From Haliscomenobacter hydrossis DSM 1100 (GTDB lineage Bacteria > Bacteroidota > Bacteroidia > Chitinophagales > Saprospiraceae): a DNA stretch of 64,000 nucleotides. The notes under the pieces were generated by a model, which saw only the letters and a list, made by a program, of their open reading frames with translations, did no database searches and was not told the DNA's origin. Every line of letters begins with the position of its first letter. Position 1 is the first letter of the stretch. A program made the translations under genes and the position numbers. This document shows, piece after piece, positions 1-9,193 of this stretch. Location of the stretch: the NCBI RefSeq assembly GCF_000212735.1, contig NC_015510.1:3064315-3128314 (forward strand). Direction: 5' to 3'.

Positions 1-701
1 TAAGGCACTTTCGTTTCGGCATTTTTGCTGGCAGCGGAGTCAATGCGGGCATAAAAGCGCGCTCCTTCCCATATCTCATTGAGGCGGGTAACTGCTTTTT
101 CCTGCTCTTTTTTGAGGTCTTCTTCTGAGCGCTGTGGACCAAAGAAACCACCTCCACGGCCACCAGTGCTCGGGAAGTTCATCACCATTCCTTTAAAACC
201 CGCAAACATCTGGTCAGGGGTGTAACCCACCAGGTTGATCAAGGACGCAGTACCCGGAAAGCGGCCACCGGCAGGAGCGGCGATCACGGTCGTTACGCCA
301 TTGACCCGGGTCACGGGTATTGCGGTGGCATTGGGGTTTACGGCGGTAAGTGCTTCAACTTGTGGGGTGAGGTCGCCAAGTTCATCGGAGTCGTTGGTCA
401 CGTCAACCGATGATACCTCCACCAAACCCAATTGGGTGCCGCCGTCAATCATACCTGGATAGAGGGTCAGTCCCTTGCAGTCGATTACCTGGGCCCCAGC
501 GGGTACGGCAGCATTGGCTCCAAGGGCCGTGATTTTGCCATTCTGAATGACGAGTGTGCCTTGCACCAAACCTTTGGTAACGGTTTGGATGCTGGCGTTG
601 GTCAGGGCAAAAGTCCCTGTGCCTTTGGTGGGTTTGGCCACCTGGCCGAAAATCGCTCCCCATCCAAATACCAATAGTATGCTTAGAAATTTGATTTTCA
701 T
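1..701 (-). CDS. Secreted amidohydrolase-fold protein, 3' end outside window (partial)
   Basis: The reading frame opens at an ATG whose complement is at 699-701 and stays open to the window edge (about 233 residues seen). It begins with a signal peptide (MKIKFLSILLVFGWGAIFGQ), then the small beta-sandwich typical of amidohydrolases (ITNAS-like strand, LVIQNGKITALG, then YPGMIDGG). Where active members have G-x-ID-x-H-x-H this protein reads MIDGGTQLG, so both metal-binding histidines are missing. A Gly/Arg-rich stretch (GGRGGGFFG) and a charged helix follow near residue 200. It is the third gene of a minus-strand run of amidohydrolase-like genes and probably belongs with the two upstream. Probably a non-catalytic or altered family member; the C-terminal half cannot be judged. 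Confidence 0.8.
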   Translation of the reverse strand, partial: MKIKFLSILLVFGWGAIFGQVAKPTKGTGTFALTNASIQTVTKGLVQGTLVIQNGKITALGANAAVPAGAQVIDCKGLTLYPGMIDGGTQLGLVEVSSVDVTNDSDELGDLTPQVEALTAVNPNATAIPVTRVNGVTTVIAAPAGGRFPGTASLINLVGYTPDQMFAGFKGMVMNFPSTGGRGGGFFGPQRSEEDLKKEQEKAVTRLNEIWEGARFYARIDSAASKNAETKVP

Positions 702-715
702 TGTAAGAGATTAAT

Positions 716-808
716 GGGGTTCGGGGGTTCGGGGGTTCGGGAGGTCGAGGGTTGGGCGCATTGCCCTTAACCCTCGACCCTCCGAACCCCCGAACCCTCA
801 AACCCTCC
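716..808. repeat. Long inverted repeat downstream of the 812-2185 gene
   Basis: The left arm is built from GGGTTCGG-type units and its complement follows at about 769-808; the two arms pair almost completely around a short loop (about 755-768). It begins 4 bases after the stop codon of the upstream amidohydrolase and ends just before the start of the next gene. Likely a 3' stem-loop (terminator or mRNA stabiliser). The same GGGTTCGG/CGAACCC units recur at 57.5 kb. Confidence 0.8.
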
Positions 809-811
809 AAG

Positions 812-2185
812 TTAATTTTTCAATTGAAACAGTTGCTCCATCGCTTCCTGTACCCCTTGCATGCAACGATCGTGATCATGATGACCAGCAGCCATTTGGA
901 AAGTGGTGGTAGCACGGATAGGGTCAACGTCCAGGCGCATATCGTCGGGGTCGTTGGCACGGTCAAAACGCACAATGCCATCCACGATGGCGAAAACGGG
1001 TACACCGTAAACAGAAAGCGGATGGCCATCAAAAATGGCTACATCACCATCTTTGCCTACTTCCAGTGAGCCGATGCGGTTTTCAACACCCAGTTGCTTG
1101 GCGGGGTTGATGGTAATCAGCGCCAGCGCCTCATCGTCGGTCAATCCGCCGTAGTACTGGGTTTTGGCCGCTTCGTGGTAGAGGTGACGGATGTACCCTG
1201 CATCGTCGGAGTTAATCGAAGTAACGACGCCGTTTTTGGTCAAAATGGCAGCATTGTAGGCGGTAGAGTAATAGACCTCAAATTTGTAAGCCCACCAGTC
1301 GGCAAATACCGAGGCAGAAGCACCAAAGGCAGCCAATTCGGGCGCAACTTTGAACCCTTCGTTGACGTGTTGGAAAGTGATTTTTTTTACCCCAAAATCC
1401 TTACACACATCCATCAGCATCAGGATTTCGTCGGCGCGGTAAGAGTGGCAGTGAATCAAAATCTGGCCATTGAGTACTGCGGCCAGGGTTTCCAGACGGC
1501 GGTCGTATTTGGGTGGCAACGCAGTGGGTTTGCTCGCTTTTTCAGCATTGTATTTTTTCCAGGCCTCGTCGTAAGCTTTGGCCTCAGAAAAAGATTTGCG
1601 GATCACAAACTCAACCCCCATCCGGGTGCGGGGTACGATGCCCCGACCAATACCGTGTACCCGTGTGGGGTTTTCACCCAAGGCAAACTTGATGGTGCGT
1701 GGTGCGCCTTCCATCGGATACTCGTTAGGGTTCAGCGTACCAAAACGGTGCTTGATGGTTTGGCACTGGCCGCCAATGGCGTTGGCCGATCCGTGCATGG
1801 CGTGCGAGGCGGTCGTACCTCCGGCCAAAGCGCGATAGATGGAAATGTCCATGGGGTCGATGGCGTCTCCAACGGCCACCTCCGCAGTGACGGGGTTGGT
1901 GGCTTCGTTGACGGCATCAATGGCAATGTGCGAGTGGGCATCGATGATACCCGGCATGACGTATTTGCCAGTAGCGTCAATGGTTTTTACGCCAGCGGGT
2001 GCGCTCAGGCTTTTGCCAATTCTGGTGATCTTGCCATTTTCGATCAAAACGTCGGAACCTTCCAGCGTTCCTTTGGTCACGGTCAGTACCGTACCGTTTT
2101 TGATCAGCAGGCTGCCTTTGGAGGCTTGGGCATTGAGGCCAAGTGCAAACAACAGGCAGCAGGTTATGATGGTGATTTGCTTCAT
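812..2185 (-). CDS. Secreted metal-dependent amidohydrolase (imidazolonepropionase-like)
   Basis: A 457-residue protein with a signal peptide (MKQITIITCCLLFALGLNAQ). It has the amidohydrolase layout: N-terminal beta-sandwich (GSLLIKNGTVLTVTKG), the metal motif PGIIDAHSHIAID near residue 80, later histidines in LIHCHSY and FQHVNEG, and a C-terminal aspartate in SINSDDAG. It ends with the returning beta-sandwich strands (GSLEVGKDGDVAIFDG). All expected zinc ligands are present, so it is probably an active exported hydrolase of cyclic amides or peptide-like substrates; the substrate cannot be told from sequence. It is the only one of the three neighbouring amidohydrolase genes with a complete metal site. 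The upstream gene ends 40 bases before its start, suggesting cotranscription. Confidence 0.9.
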   Translation of the reverse strand: MKQITIITCCLLFALGLNAQASKGSLLIKNGTVLTVTKGTLEGSDVLIENGKITRIGKSLSAPAGVKTIDATGKYVMPGIIDAHSHIAIDAVNEATNPVTAEVAVGDAIDPMDISIYRALAGGTTASHAMHGSANAIGGQCQTIKHRFGTLNPNEYPMEGAPRTIKFALGENPTRVHGIGRGIVPRTRMGVEFVIRKSFSEAKAYDEAWKKYNAEKASKPTALPPKYDRRLETLAAVLNGQILIHCHSYRADEILMLMDVCKDFGVKKITFQHVNEGFKVAPELAAFGASASVFADWWAYKFEVYYSTAYNAAILTKNGVVTSINSDDAGYIRHLYHEAAKTQYYGGLTDDEALALITINPAKQLGVENRIGSLEVGKDGDVAIFDGHPLSVYGVPVFAIVDGIVRFDRANDPDDMRLDVDPIRATTTFQMAAGHHDHDRCMQGVQEAMEQLFQLKN

Positions 2186-2225
2186 TTTTTTGTTTTTTGA
2201 CTAAAGATTCAGATTTGCGATTGGG

Positions 2226-3962
2226 TTAATCACGAGGCTCTTTGGAACCCTCAATCGGGAACACCCCAAAATCACCTGCCTTAACTTTGCCAGAAAATTT
2301 AGTGCCATCAAAAGTGATGTTGAAGTCCAACGCAACCTCTTGGCCCATGTTTACGGTAGAGTTAAAAGTCAGGTCATTGCCTTTCAGCACCGGGCTGGAG
2401 AGCGATTGGGATTGACCATCGGCGCCAGTCCAGCTTCCGCCAATTTTGCCCCCATCATCGGTAAGCGTGATGGTGCCTTTGAACATTTGATCACCGGCAT
2501 CGATCGCGTAATTCCACTTGCCCAGAAATTTGCTCAGATCAGCAGGAGCAACACCTCTACCTGCGCCTGGGGCACCCGGACGGGCAGCGGGTGCTGTTGC
2601 TTCGTATTCGTACATGGTTCCATCCACAAATACGTAACGCACTTCTGATTTTTCATCAAAATAGGACTTCTTGGATACCACCAGGTTGGCAATTTTACCT
2701 TTTTCTACTGTACCCATCGTTTGGGATACGCCAAACATGGCAGCAGGAGCCGTAGTCAGGGCGGCTAGCGCCTGGTCTTCTTTCAAACCTGCTTTGACCA
2801 TGCGGCGCATGGCTTCACGGATATCGGCGGTTTTGGCATTGAGACTGGAAAAGCCAAAGTTGATCCCCTTGCCCGCAAAAGTTGCGGCCTGGGTTTCGTA
2901 CAACTTCATCTCATCGGCGCGGCGTTTTTCCAAACGTTCCAATTCTAGATCTTTTGCAGCCGTAGAATCTTTTTTCGCAGGCTCTTTTTTCTCCATTTTG
3001 GGCAAATCCAGGGAAAGGATAACCGGGATATTCTGTGCTTTGAGTTGGTCTACCAAAGGCCAGGCCTGGCGCAAACCACCCAGGATCAAGGGGAATTTCA
3101 ATTCCTGTTGCAAGGCCAGTACGCGGTAAACTGACTTGAGGTCGGGAGCTACGAAACAAACTGAACGCTTCTTATCCAATACCGGGTAAAAAGCTTGTAA
3201 GGAGCGATCTCCATCCGGACGTGCCATACCTGCCGGATTATCGGCATACATTTTTTCGTGTGCTTTGGCTTGTTCGGCTTGTTTGTACAATTCCCGAAAT
3301 TTGGACATCACGGCGATCACGGTTTGAGGATAAACTCCCTGCGCACCAACCAACTGGCTGATCATTGCAAAGTTGTCCTTGACAATCATGTTATCAGCGA
3401 CACTGCCTCCCAAGGAAATCAGGGCACTGCTGCCCGGCAACATTCGACCGATTGGTGCCACGTGGGCATTGGTGAAGCCCAGTTTACGCAAATCCTCAAT
3501 GGATTTTTCGGTCGGCTTGATCAGCTCACGCGCACTTTGTTCCGGCTGAATTCCGGCCAGATCATTGGGTGGCGCACCAGGATTAATGCCCGTAGGACGT
3601 TGTCCTTGTCCACCACCGCCACCACCAGGCCCGCCGCCCGTTGCGGGGCGTACTTCGGGGCGGGGAATACCCGCGTTGGAAAGGGCGTCGATGAATCCAG
3701 CATACACAAACATGGAATCGGCTGGGATGATTTTAGCGTCGGCAGGAATACTCACATTTTGACCAGCACTGTGAATGAGGCCATCTTTGACAATAACGGT
3801 ACCATTCTGGATGGTTTGTCCCGGCTTGGTGACGATGGTTACGTTTTTGAGTGCATAGGTACGGGTGATGGGCTTGAGCGCCTCTTCGCTGCTCTGAGCT
3901 AATCCTGTACTCAAACACCATATACACAACATGGCGGTAAAGGTTAGCGATAGTCCTTTCAT
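2226..3962 (-). CDS. Secreted amidohydrolase-like protein lacking the metal-binding motif
   Basis: 578 residues with a signal peptide (MKGLSLTFTAMLCIWCLSTGLAQ). The N-terminal sandwich is clear (NVTIVTKPGQTIQNGTVIVKDG), but the usual HxH site reads YAGFIDALSNAG with no histidine, and the later His and Asp ligands are also not evident (GINFGFSSLNAK where an SDxP-like turn is expected). A Gly/Pro-rich insertion lies around residues 107-125. After the barrel and returning sandwich (MGTVEKGKIANLVVS) there is an extra C-terminal beta domain of about 110 residues (LGKWNYAIDAG to the end) resembling a lipocalin/FABP-like barrel. First gene of the minus-strand amidohydrolase run. Probably a non-catalytic partner of the intact enzyme next door; that role is inference. 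Confidence 0.85.
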   Translation of the reverse strand: MKGLSLTFTAMLCIWCLSTGLAQSSEEALKPITRTYALKNVTIVTKPGQTIQNGTVIVKDGLIHSAGQNVSIPADAKIIPADSMFVYAGFIDALSNAGIPRPEVRPATGGGPGGGGGGQGQRPTGINPGAPPNDLAGIQPEQSARELIKPTEKSIEDLRKLGFTNAHVAPIGRMLPGSSALISLGGSVADNMIVKDNFAMISQLVGAQGVYPQTVIAVMSKFRELYKQAEQAKAHEKMYADNPAGMARPDGDRSLQAFYPVLDKKRSVCFVAPDLKSVYRVLALQQELKFPLILGGLRQAWPLVDQLKAQNIPVILSLDLPKMEKKEPAKKDSTAAKDLELERLEKRRADEMKLYETQAATFAGKGINFGFSSLNAKTADIREAMRRMVKAGLKEDQALAALTTAPAAMFGVSQTMGTVEKGKIANLVVSKKSYFDEKSEVRYVFVDGTMYEYEATAPAARPGAPGAGRGVAPADLSKFLGKWNYAIDAGDQMFKGTITLTDDGGKIGGSWTGADGQSQSLSSPVLKGNDLTFNSTVNMGQEVALDFNITFDGTKFSGKVKAGDFGVFPIEGSKEPRD

Positions 3963-4355
3963 ACTTAGGTTTTACAAGGTTGAGAAAAATGAAGAAGACA
4001 ATAGACTCCTTTGAAGGCGTTATTTTAGGTAGAAAATTCGGTCCATTTTTACTTAAGCGACCAATGGCGCTAAAAATACCGCAAATGGTATAAAACAGAG
4101 ATAGTAAGCTGGGGTTTTTTGTTCTCCACGAAATGTTAAATTTCAATAAAATTGCTGGAAGAAGGTTGGAAGTTCTCAGGAAGCTTTATATTTAAGCCAG
4201 AGAGGTGTACCTAAAAATCATAATTCCCAAATTGCAACACCTGAAATAGAGCTTTTTACACCAAAAAACTGATAGTTTCTAGCTCATCAGCTCATCCCAT
4301 CGACGTATCAGAATGCTCTAATTGTACTGCATTATTCGCCAAATTTTACTCAGCC
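3963..4355. other. Divergent intergenic region, 393 bp
   Basis: A/T-rich spacer between the divergent amidohydrolase operon and the GH3 gene. It must hold both promoters, but I found no convincing TTTG / TAnnTTTG pair, no hairpin and no credible small gene. Confidence 0.5.
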
Positions 4356-7331
4356 ATGAAATCAGTAGCAGCCATTCTACTCACGCTAATGCTTTGTGTC
4401 CTGTTTTTTGCTCGGACTGCGGCTCAAAAAGTGTACAGCATTGATCAAGCTTCTCCCGTCGAGATGCATTGGGTCGATTCCGTGTTTACATCCATGAATA
4501 CGGACGAACGACTCGGCCAATTGATTATGATTCGGGCGCATTCGGACAAAGGGCCGGAATATGCTGAATCAGTAGCCGAGATTGTACGCAAGTATAAGGT
4601 GGGAGGGCTATGTTTTTTTCAAGGCACTCCAGAAAAACAACTAGAATATACCAACAAATACCAAACCTTATCCAGAATCCCCCTGATGGTAGCCATTGAT
4701 GGCGAATGGGGCTTGGGCATGCGCATGAAAGAAAGCGCCATTAGTTTCCCTAAACAATTGATGCTCGGTGCCATCCAAAACAACGACTTATTGTACAAAA
4801 TGGGCCAGGAAATTGCCCGACAAGGTAAACGGATAGGCCTGAATGTCAATTTTGCGCCCGTAGCCGATATCAACAGCAATGCCCGCAATCCGGTGATTGG
4901 TTACCGTTCTTTTGGCGAAGACCGCTACAACGTGACGGTTAAAGCCTACCATTACATGAAGGGAATGCAAGACAATGGCCTGATGGCCTGTGCCAAACAT
5001 TTCCCTGGTCACGGTGATACGGACGTCGATTCACACTATGATTTGCCGGTGGTTAATCACCAGATGCCCCGACTGGATAGCGTGGAATTTTATCCATTTC
5101 GTTCCCTGGTCAATTACGGCATTGGGGGCGTAATGGTGGCACATTTGCAAGTGCCTAGTTTGGATGCCCGCGATGATCGTCCTACCTCCCTTTCGCGCAA
5201 TACCATCACGCATGTGTTGCGCCGCGCCATGGGCTTTGAAGGCGTTATTTTTACGGATGGGATGGAAATGAAAGGCGTGACCGAACATTTCACCAATGGG
5301 ATTGCCGAAGCCGAGGCTATTTTGGCGGGCAATGACATGATTTGTGTACCGCCCAGCACCGCCCAGGCCATGGAAGCGCTGCGCCGCTATCTGCGGGAAG
5401 GAAAAATCAGCCAGGAGCAAATTGATGCCAGCGTAAAACGTATCCTTACGTATAAATTTCGTTTGGGGCTGACCAAATACGTCCCCAAAGACATCACTAC
5501 TGCCCGCAAAGATGTAAACAGCAACCAGGCCGAAGCGCTCAAACGCGAACTCATCAAAAATGCACTGACCATGGTGCGCAATACCCAGAACCTTATACCA
5601 TTTGGGCGGGTAGATACACTTAGTTTTGCGTCTTTGAGCATCGGCGCCGATGGCCTGACTGCTTTCCAAAAACGCCTGGCCTCCTACGCCAAGATGACCC
5701 ATCTTTACAGCGGAAAAGAACTCAACGACGATCGCCAGGCTGCACTTTTGGCTCAACTGAGCAAATACAAGGTGGTTTTTGTCAGTTTGCACGACATGAC
5801 TTCGGCGGCTTCCAAAAACTACGGCATTTCATACACCAGCATTCAATTTTTGAAAAAACTCAACACCCAGACCAAGGTTGTACTCAGCATTTTTGGCTCG
5901 CCCTACAGTTTGAAGTTTTTCGACGAGTTTGAGTCTATCCAAATGGCTTACGAAAGTGAGGCCCTGGTACAAGACTTGAGCGCTCAGGCGCTGTTTGGTG
6001 CATTTGGCATGACGGGGCGTTTGCCCATCACCGCTTCTGAGCGCAGCCGCTTTAATGCCGGGGAAGAAACGCAGGCCAATGGTCGTTTTGGCTACAGCAT
6101 CCCCGAATCGGTGGGCGTTTCTTCCGATACCCTCAGCCGCATTGAACTGATTGCCAATGAAGCGATCAACGTAGGAGCGGCTCCTGGTTGCGTCGTTTTG
6201 GTAGCTAAAGATGGACAAATCATTTACGAAAAAGCTTTTGGACACCATACTTACCTGAAAGACCATCCCACTCAAACTTCGGACATTTTTGATTTGGCGT
6301 CGGTGACCAAAATTGCCGCTACCACCATTTCCATGATGCGTTTTATGGACGATGGCCGTATTGATTTGCGCAAACCGCTGAGCAATTACCTGCCGAGCCT
6401 CAATGGGACGAACAAGGCGGCTATGGTCGTTCAGGACATTATGGCGCACAATGCGGGCCTCCTTGGCTGGCTGCCTTTTTACAAACAAACCTTGTCGCAT
6501 ACGCCGGATAGTTTGAACAAACCTTCTTTGAAATATTACCGGACTACCCCCGAAGGAGAGTTTTCGGTGCCAGTAGCAGGAAATTTATTCCTGAAAAAAA
6601 CCTTTATCGACAGCATTTTTATGCAAATCCGCCAGTCGGAATTGCGGCCCAACATCAATTACCGCTACAGCGACCTGGGCTTTTACATGTTGGCACAAAT
6701 GGTGGAGCACCAAACGGGTGTAGGTTTTGACAAATACGTGGATTCAACTTTTTATGCCCCCTTGGGCCTACAATCGGCCACTTTCAACCCCTGGAAAAAA
6801 TTCGCCATCGATCAGATGCCGCCTACCGAAGAAGACCGTTACTTCCGCCAGCAGCGCATCCAGGGCTATGTGCACGATATGGGCGCGGCCATGCTGGGAG
6901 GAGTGAGTGGGCACGCTGGACTTTTTGCCAATGCCAACGACCTCGCAGTGATCATGCAGATGCTTTTGCAACAAGGGTTTTATGGTGGACACCGTTATTT
7001 GGAACCCCAAACGGTACATAACTTCATCACCCGCCACCCCCGCAGCGTTCGGCGAGGAGTAGGCTTCGACATGTACCCCATGGGCGCCAGCTACCCGACC
7101 AATATGTCGGGACAAGCTTCGGAAAGCACCTTCGGGCATACAGGCTTTACGGGTACGTGCACCTGGGTAGACCCCGAGCACAACCTGGTCTACGTGTTCC
7201 TCTCTAACCGGACTTTCCCTTCCATGAACAACAACCGATTGGAAAAAATGGATACCCGGCAACGGATTCAGGGGATGGTGTATAAGGCGATTAGGCCGAA
7301 GGGCGCGGGAGGGAGTAGTACTGCGCAGTGA
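4356..7331 (+). CDS. Glycoside hydrolase family 3 (NagZ-like) fused to a class C beta-lactamase-type serine hydrolase
   Basis: 991 residues with a signal peptide (MKSVAAILLTLMLCVLFFA). Residues about 40-380 are a GH3 barrel of the beta-N-acetylhexosaminidase branch: KHFPGHGDTDVDSHYDLP near 212 is the NagZ signature with its catalytic His/Asp loop, and FTDGMEMKGV near 298 carries the nucleophile Asp. A GH3 C-terminal alpha/beta domain follows to about 580. Residues about 600-980 form a penicillin-binding/beta-lactamase domain: SVTK near 649 (Ser-x-x-Lys), YSD near 770 and HTG near 926. This two-enzyme fusion is known in Bacteroidota and is thought to act on peptidoglycan fragments in the periplasm, removing GlcNAc and cleaving a peptide or ester; the exact second reaction is not established here. 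Confidence 0.93.
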   Translation: MKSVAAILLTLMLCVLFFARTAAQKVYSIDQASPVEMHWVDSVFTSMNTDERLGQLIMIRAHSDKGPEYAESVAEIVRKYKVGGLCFFQGTPEKQLEYTNKYQTLSRIPLMVAIDGEWGLGMRMKESAISFPKQLMLGAIQNNDLLYKMGQEIARQGKRIGLNVNFAPVADINSNARNPVIGYRSFGEDRYNVTVKAYHYMKGMQDNGLMACAKHFPGHGDTDVDSHYDLPVVNHQMPRLDSVEFYPFRSLVNYGIGGVMVAHLQVPSLDARDDRPTSLSRNTITHVLRRAMGFEGVIFTDGMEMKGVTEHFTNGIAEAEAILAGNDMICVPPSTAQAMEALRRYLREGKISQEQIDASVKRILTYKFRLGLTKYVPKDITTARKDVNSNQAEALKRELIKNALTMVRNTQNLIPFGRVDTLSFASLSIGADGLTAFQKRLASYAKMTHLYSGKELNDDRQAALLAQLSKYKVVFVSLHDMTSAASKNYGISYTSIQFLKKLNTQTKVVLSIFGSPYSLKFFDEFESIQMAYESEALVQDLSAQALFGAFGMTGRLPITASERSRFNAGEETQANGRFGYSIPESVGVSSDTLSRIELIANEAINVGAAPGCVVLVAKDGQIIYEKAFGHHTYLKDHPTQTSDIFDLASVTKIAATTISMMRFMDDGRIDLRKPLSNYLPSLNGTNKAAMVVQDIMAHNAGLLGWLPFYKQTLSHTPDSLNKPSLKYYRTTPEGEFSVPVAGNLFLKKTFIDSIFMQIRQSELRPNINYRYSDLGFYMLAQMVEHQTGVGFDKYVDSTFYAPLGLQSATFNPWKKFAIDQMPPTEEDRYFRQQRIQGYVHDMGAAMLGGVSGHAGLFANANDLAVIMQMLLQQGFYGGHRYLEPQTVHNFITRHPRSVRRGVGFDMYPMGASYPTNMSGQASESTFGHTGFTGTCTWVDPEHNLVYVFLSNRTFPSMNNNRLEKMDTRQRIQGMVYKAIRPKGAGGSSTAQ

Positions 7332-7500
7332 AAAAAGTTGAAAAGTTTAGGGTTGAAGTGTTGAATAGTAGTTGAATAGTTGGGGAGTTTGTAAGACCAT
7401 TTTACGATGCTTCAGTGCATTACGTAAAACCCTAAAAATAAAAATTCGCATGTGGCACTACCCATAACTCTTCAACACTAAACTTTTCAACTTTTCAACT
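7330..7500. repeat. Inverted repeat after the GH3 gene with an inner hairpin
   Basis: Arms made of GTTGAA/AGTTGAAAAG units (about 7337-7372) pair with the complementary run at about 7468-7500. Inside lies a separate hairpin near 7402-7433, TTTTACG with CGTAAAA around a smaller ATGC/GCAT stem. It starts directly at the GH3 stop codon and lies about 50 bases before the next gene, so it may end or stabilise the GH3 transcript. Confidence 0.7.
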
Positions 7501-7547
7501 AGGGGTATTTCGTTGATCTCTGCATCTTGAATAAAAACATGCAAGCA

Positions 7548-8135
7548 ATGAAAAAAATACTGATCCTGGCTTTAGGTCTCATCCTCACAAGTGGAGCCTA
7601 TGCGCAACGTGAAGAAACCCTTTTCAACCAAACCCGATTGGATCTAACCGGATTTTGGTTTTCGGACAGCCACAATTTCACTTTCCTCGAAGACGATACG
7701 GAGTATTTCACGGGCGGTAACTTCGCCTTTGAATTTGGCCGCTCCTTGATGGTGGGTTGGGCCTGGCAAAGAATGAAAGACAGCTACCCCTTGGCCAACG
7801 AAAATGGCGTGTACGATCTGCGTCACCGTGGTTTGTTGATCGCTTATGCGCCTACCACCACCAAAGTCATTCACCCATACCTCAGTGCCGTAGTCGGCGG
7901 AGGCCGCATCGATTTTGACGACAACTCCACATTTAGCCGCGACCGCGTATTTGTGCTTCAACCTGCAGTTGGTTTGGAGGTCAATGTATTTCGTTGGTTC
8001 CGCCTGGGTGCCGAAGGTGGCTACCGTTTGGTGAGCGATGTGAATGGCGGTGGTTTGCAGAATAGTGATGTTTCCAAGCCATTTGCACAGTTGCAATTGC
8101 GCTTTGGGTATTCCTGGGGGAGTACTTGGTGGTAA
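7548..8135 (+). CDS. Small outer-membrane beta-barrel protein
   Basis: About 195 residues. I place the start at the ATG giving MKKILILALGLILTSGAYAQ, a clean signal peptide; an in-frame ATG nine bases upstream and a TTG before it only add a few residues. The rest alternates polar and aromatic/hydrophobic residues in strand-length runs (NFAFEFGRSLMVGWAWQ, HRGLLIAYAP, RLGAEGGYRLVS) and ends in QLRFGYSWGSTWW, an aromatic C-terminal strand typical of Omp barrels. No specific function recognised. It lies behind the GH3 gene but is separated from it by a long inverted repeat. Confidence 0.8.
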   Translation: MKKILILALGLILTSGAYAQREETLFNQTRLDLTGFWFSDSHNFTFLEDDTEYFTGGNFAFEFGRSLMVGWAWQRMKDSYPLANENGVYDLRHRGLLIAYAPTTTKVIHPYLSAVVGGGRIDFDDNSTFSRDRVFVLQPAVGLEVNVFRWFRLGAEGGYRLVSDVNGGGLQNSDVSKPFAQLQLRFGYSWGSTWW

Positions 8136-8138
8136 TAG

Positions 8139-8244
8139 CGTTGAGAAGGTTGAGGAGGTTGAGAAAGTTGAGGCTACCGCAAGCGACATTTCACTCGTTG
8201 AATCGCTCGCGGTAGCCTCAACCTTCTCAACCTCCTCAACCACT
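8139..8244. repeat. Long inverted repeat between convergent genes
   Basis: GTTGAG-rich left arm (about 8139-8185) and its complement (about 8203-8242), with a loop containing GCTACCGCAAGCGAC and TCGCTCGCGGTAGC that also pair. It fills the gap between two convergent genes, so it can serve as a terminator on both strands. Similar GTTGAGAA units recur in the repeat at 12.2 kb. Confidence 0.8.
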
Positions 8245-8248
8245 AAAC

Positions 8249-9010
8249 TTATTTCGCTACCACCACCATCTTCTTCGTTTCCGTAAAGTTGGTCGTTTCG
8301 AGCGTGTAATTCATCACGCCTGAAGCTTTGATGTCGCTTTGTTTCAGAATAAACTGTTGTTGTCCTTTGGCGAAATCGCCCTGGGTGCGGAAAAGTACCT
8401 TCCCTTCCACGTTGCGTACCACGAGGGTAGCTTTGGCTGCTTGAGGCAGGTAAAAAGAAATTGCCGTTTCTTCGTGGAATGGATTGGGCGTATTTTGGAA
8501 TAACAAGGCTTTGTCTCCCTTTACCACTGCCGATTTGAAGTTCATGTTGATGCCCACCTGCTCGTCATTGAGCGTGTAAGCTTCCATGGCCGTAGGGCGA
8601 CTTTGCAGGGCCAGGATTTTGCTGAGGGGCAAGTCCTTTCGGCTGTTGATTTTCAAGGTAAACAATACCTCGTTCAATTTTTCTTTGGGCAGCGGATTGG
8701 CGATGTTCCAACTGCTGGTAATCAGGCCATTCTTTGGAAAAAAACCAAAATTGTCTTCGTGAAGGATACCTGATCCAATGCCCGTAATTTCGGCCAGGGT
8801 AGGATCGATAAAGATGGACAACTGAAACCCTTGAACCGAACCCAGGTTTTGGGCAGTAATGGGAATCTCATAACTCTGGCCAGCCTTCAGTTCCTGCTCA
8901 TCCGTACTGAGTTCAAGATCGCGTACGGCCCGTTTGTCGGCTACCTTTTGGGCATTGATGGCCAAACTGAACGTACTCAGGAGGAATACAAAGAAGATAT
9001 GTCTTTTCAT
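8249..9010 (-). CDS. Secreted cohesin-like protein with type IX secretion C-terminal domain
   Basis: About 253 residues from the ATG giving MKRHIFFVFLLSTFSLAINAQ, a signal peptide; the longer frame upstream begins in non-coding sequence. Residues about 35-160 look like a cohesin-type beta sandwich (LKAGQSYEIPITAQNLGSV, QLSIFIDPTLAEITG, LNEVLFTLKINS). The last 80 residues have the T9SS type A sorting pattern (LFQNTPNPFHEETAISFYLP, ending MVVVAK), which directs export across the outer membrane and usually anchoring to surface polysaccharide. Function beyond surface display is unknown. Single gene, convergent with the barrel gene before it. Confidence 0.85.
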   Translation of the reverse strand: MKRHIFFVFLLSTFSLAINAQKVADKRAVRDLELSTDEQELKAGQSYEIPITAQNLGSVQGFQLSIFIDPTLAEITGIGSGILHEDNFGFFPKNGLITSSWNIANPLPKEKLNEVLFTLKINSRKDLPLSKILALQSRPTAMEAYTLNDEQVGINMNFKSAVVKGDKALLFQNTPNPFHEETAISFYLPQAAKATLVVRNVEGKVLFRTQGDFAKGQQQFILKQSDIKASGVMNYTLETTNFTETKKMVVVAK

Positions 9011-9193
9011 GGTCGTATGATTTGTACTGTTTAATGTTGTTTGCAATCGGGTAAGGGGCGACAAAAAAATAAGGGTTCATTTTGCCCCACTACTAAAGAC
9101 AAATTTATTGCAAAAAATTCAAACAAGTTGAAACTTAACTAGGACTCATCCAGTTTTTTTCTTCAAGTGCTGAATCTTTTGTACTCTTGCTCA

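Noticed and set aside
1094-2200. 368-codon open frame opposite the 812-2185 amidohydrolase
   Set aside because: Fully antisense to a gene with complete family motifs; Gly/Val/Arg-rich with no domain. Shadow frame.
3565-3762. Proline-rich small plus-strand frame
   Set aside because: Mirror of the Gly-rich insertion of the minus-strand amidohydrolase-like protein.
5031-5792. 253-codon minus-strand frame inside the GH3 gene
   Set aside because: Lies wholly inside a well-supported fusion gene; no recognisable motif.
8139-8244. CRISPR-like repeat from tandem GTTGAG units
   Set aside because: Units are short and mirrored, with no spacers and no cas genes; it is an inverted repeat.
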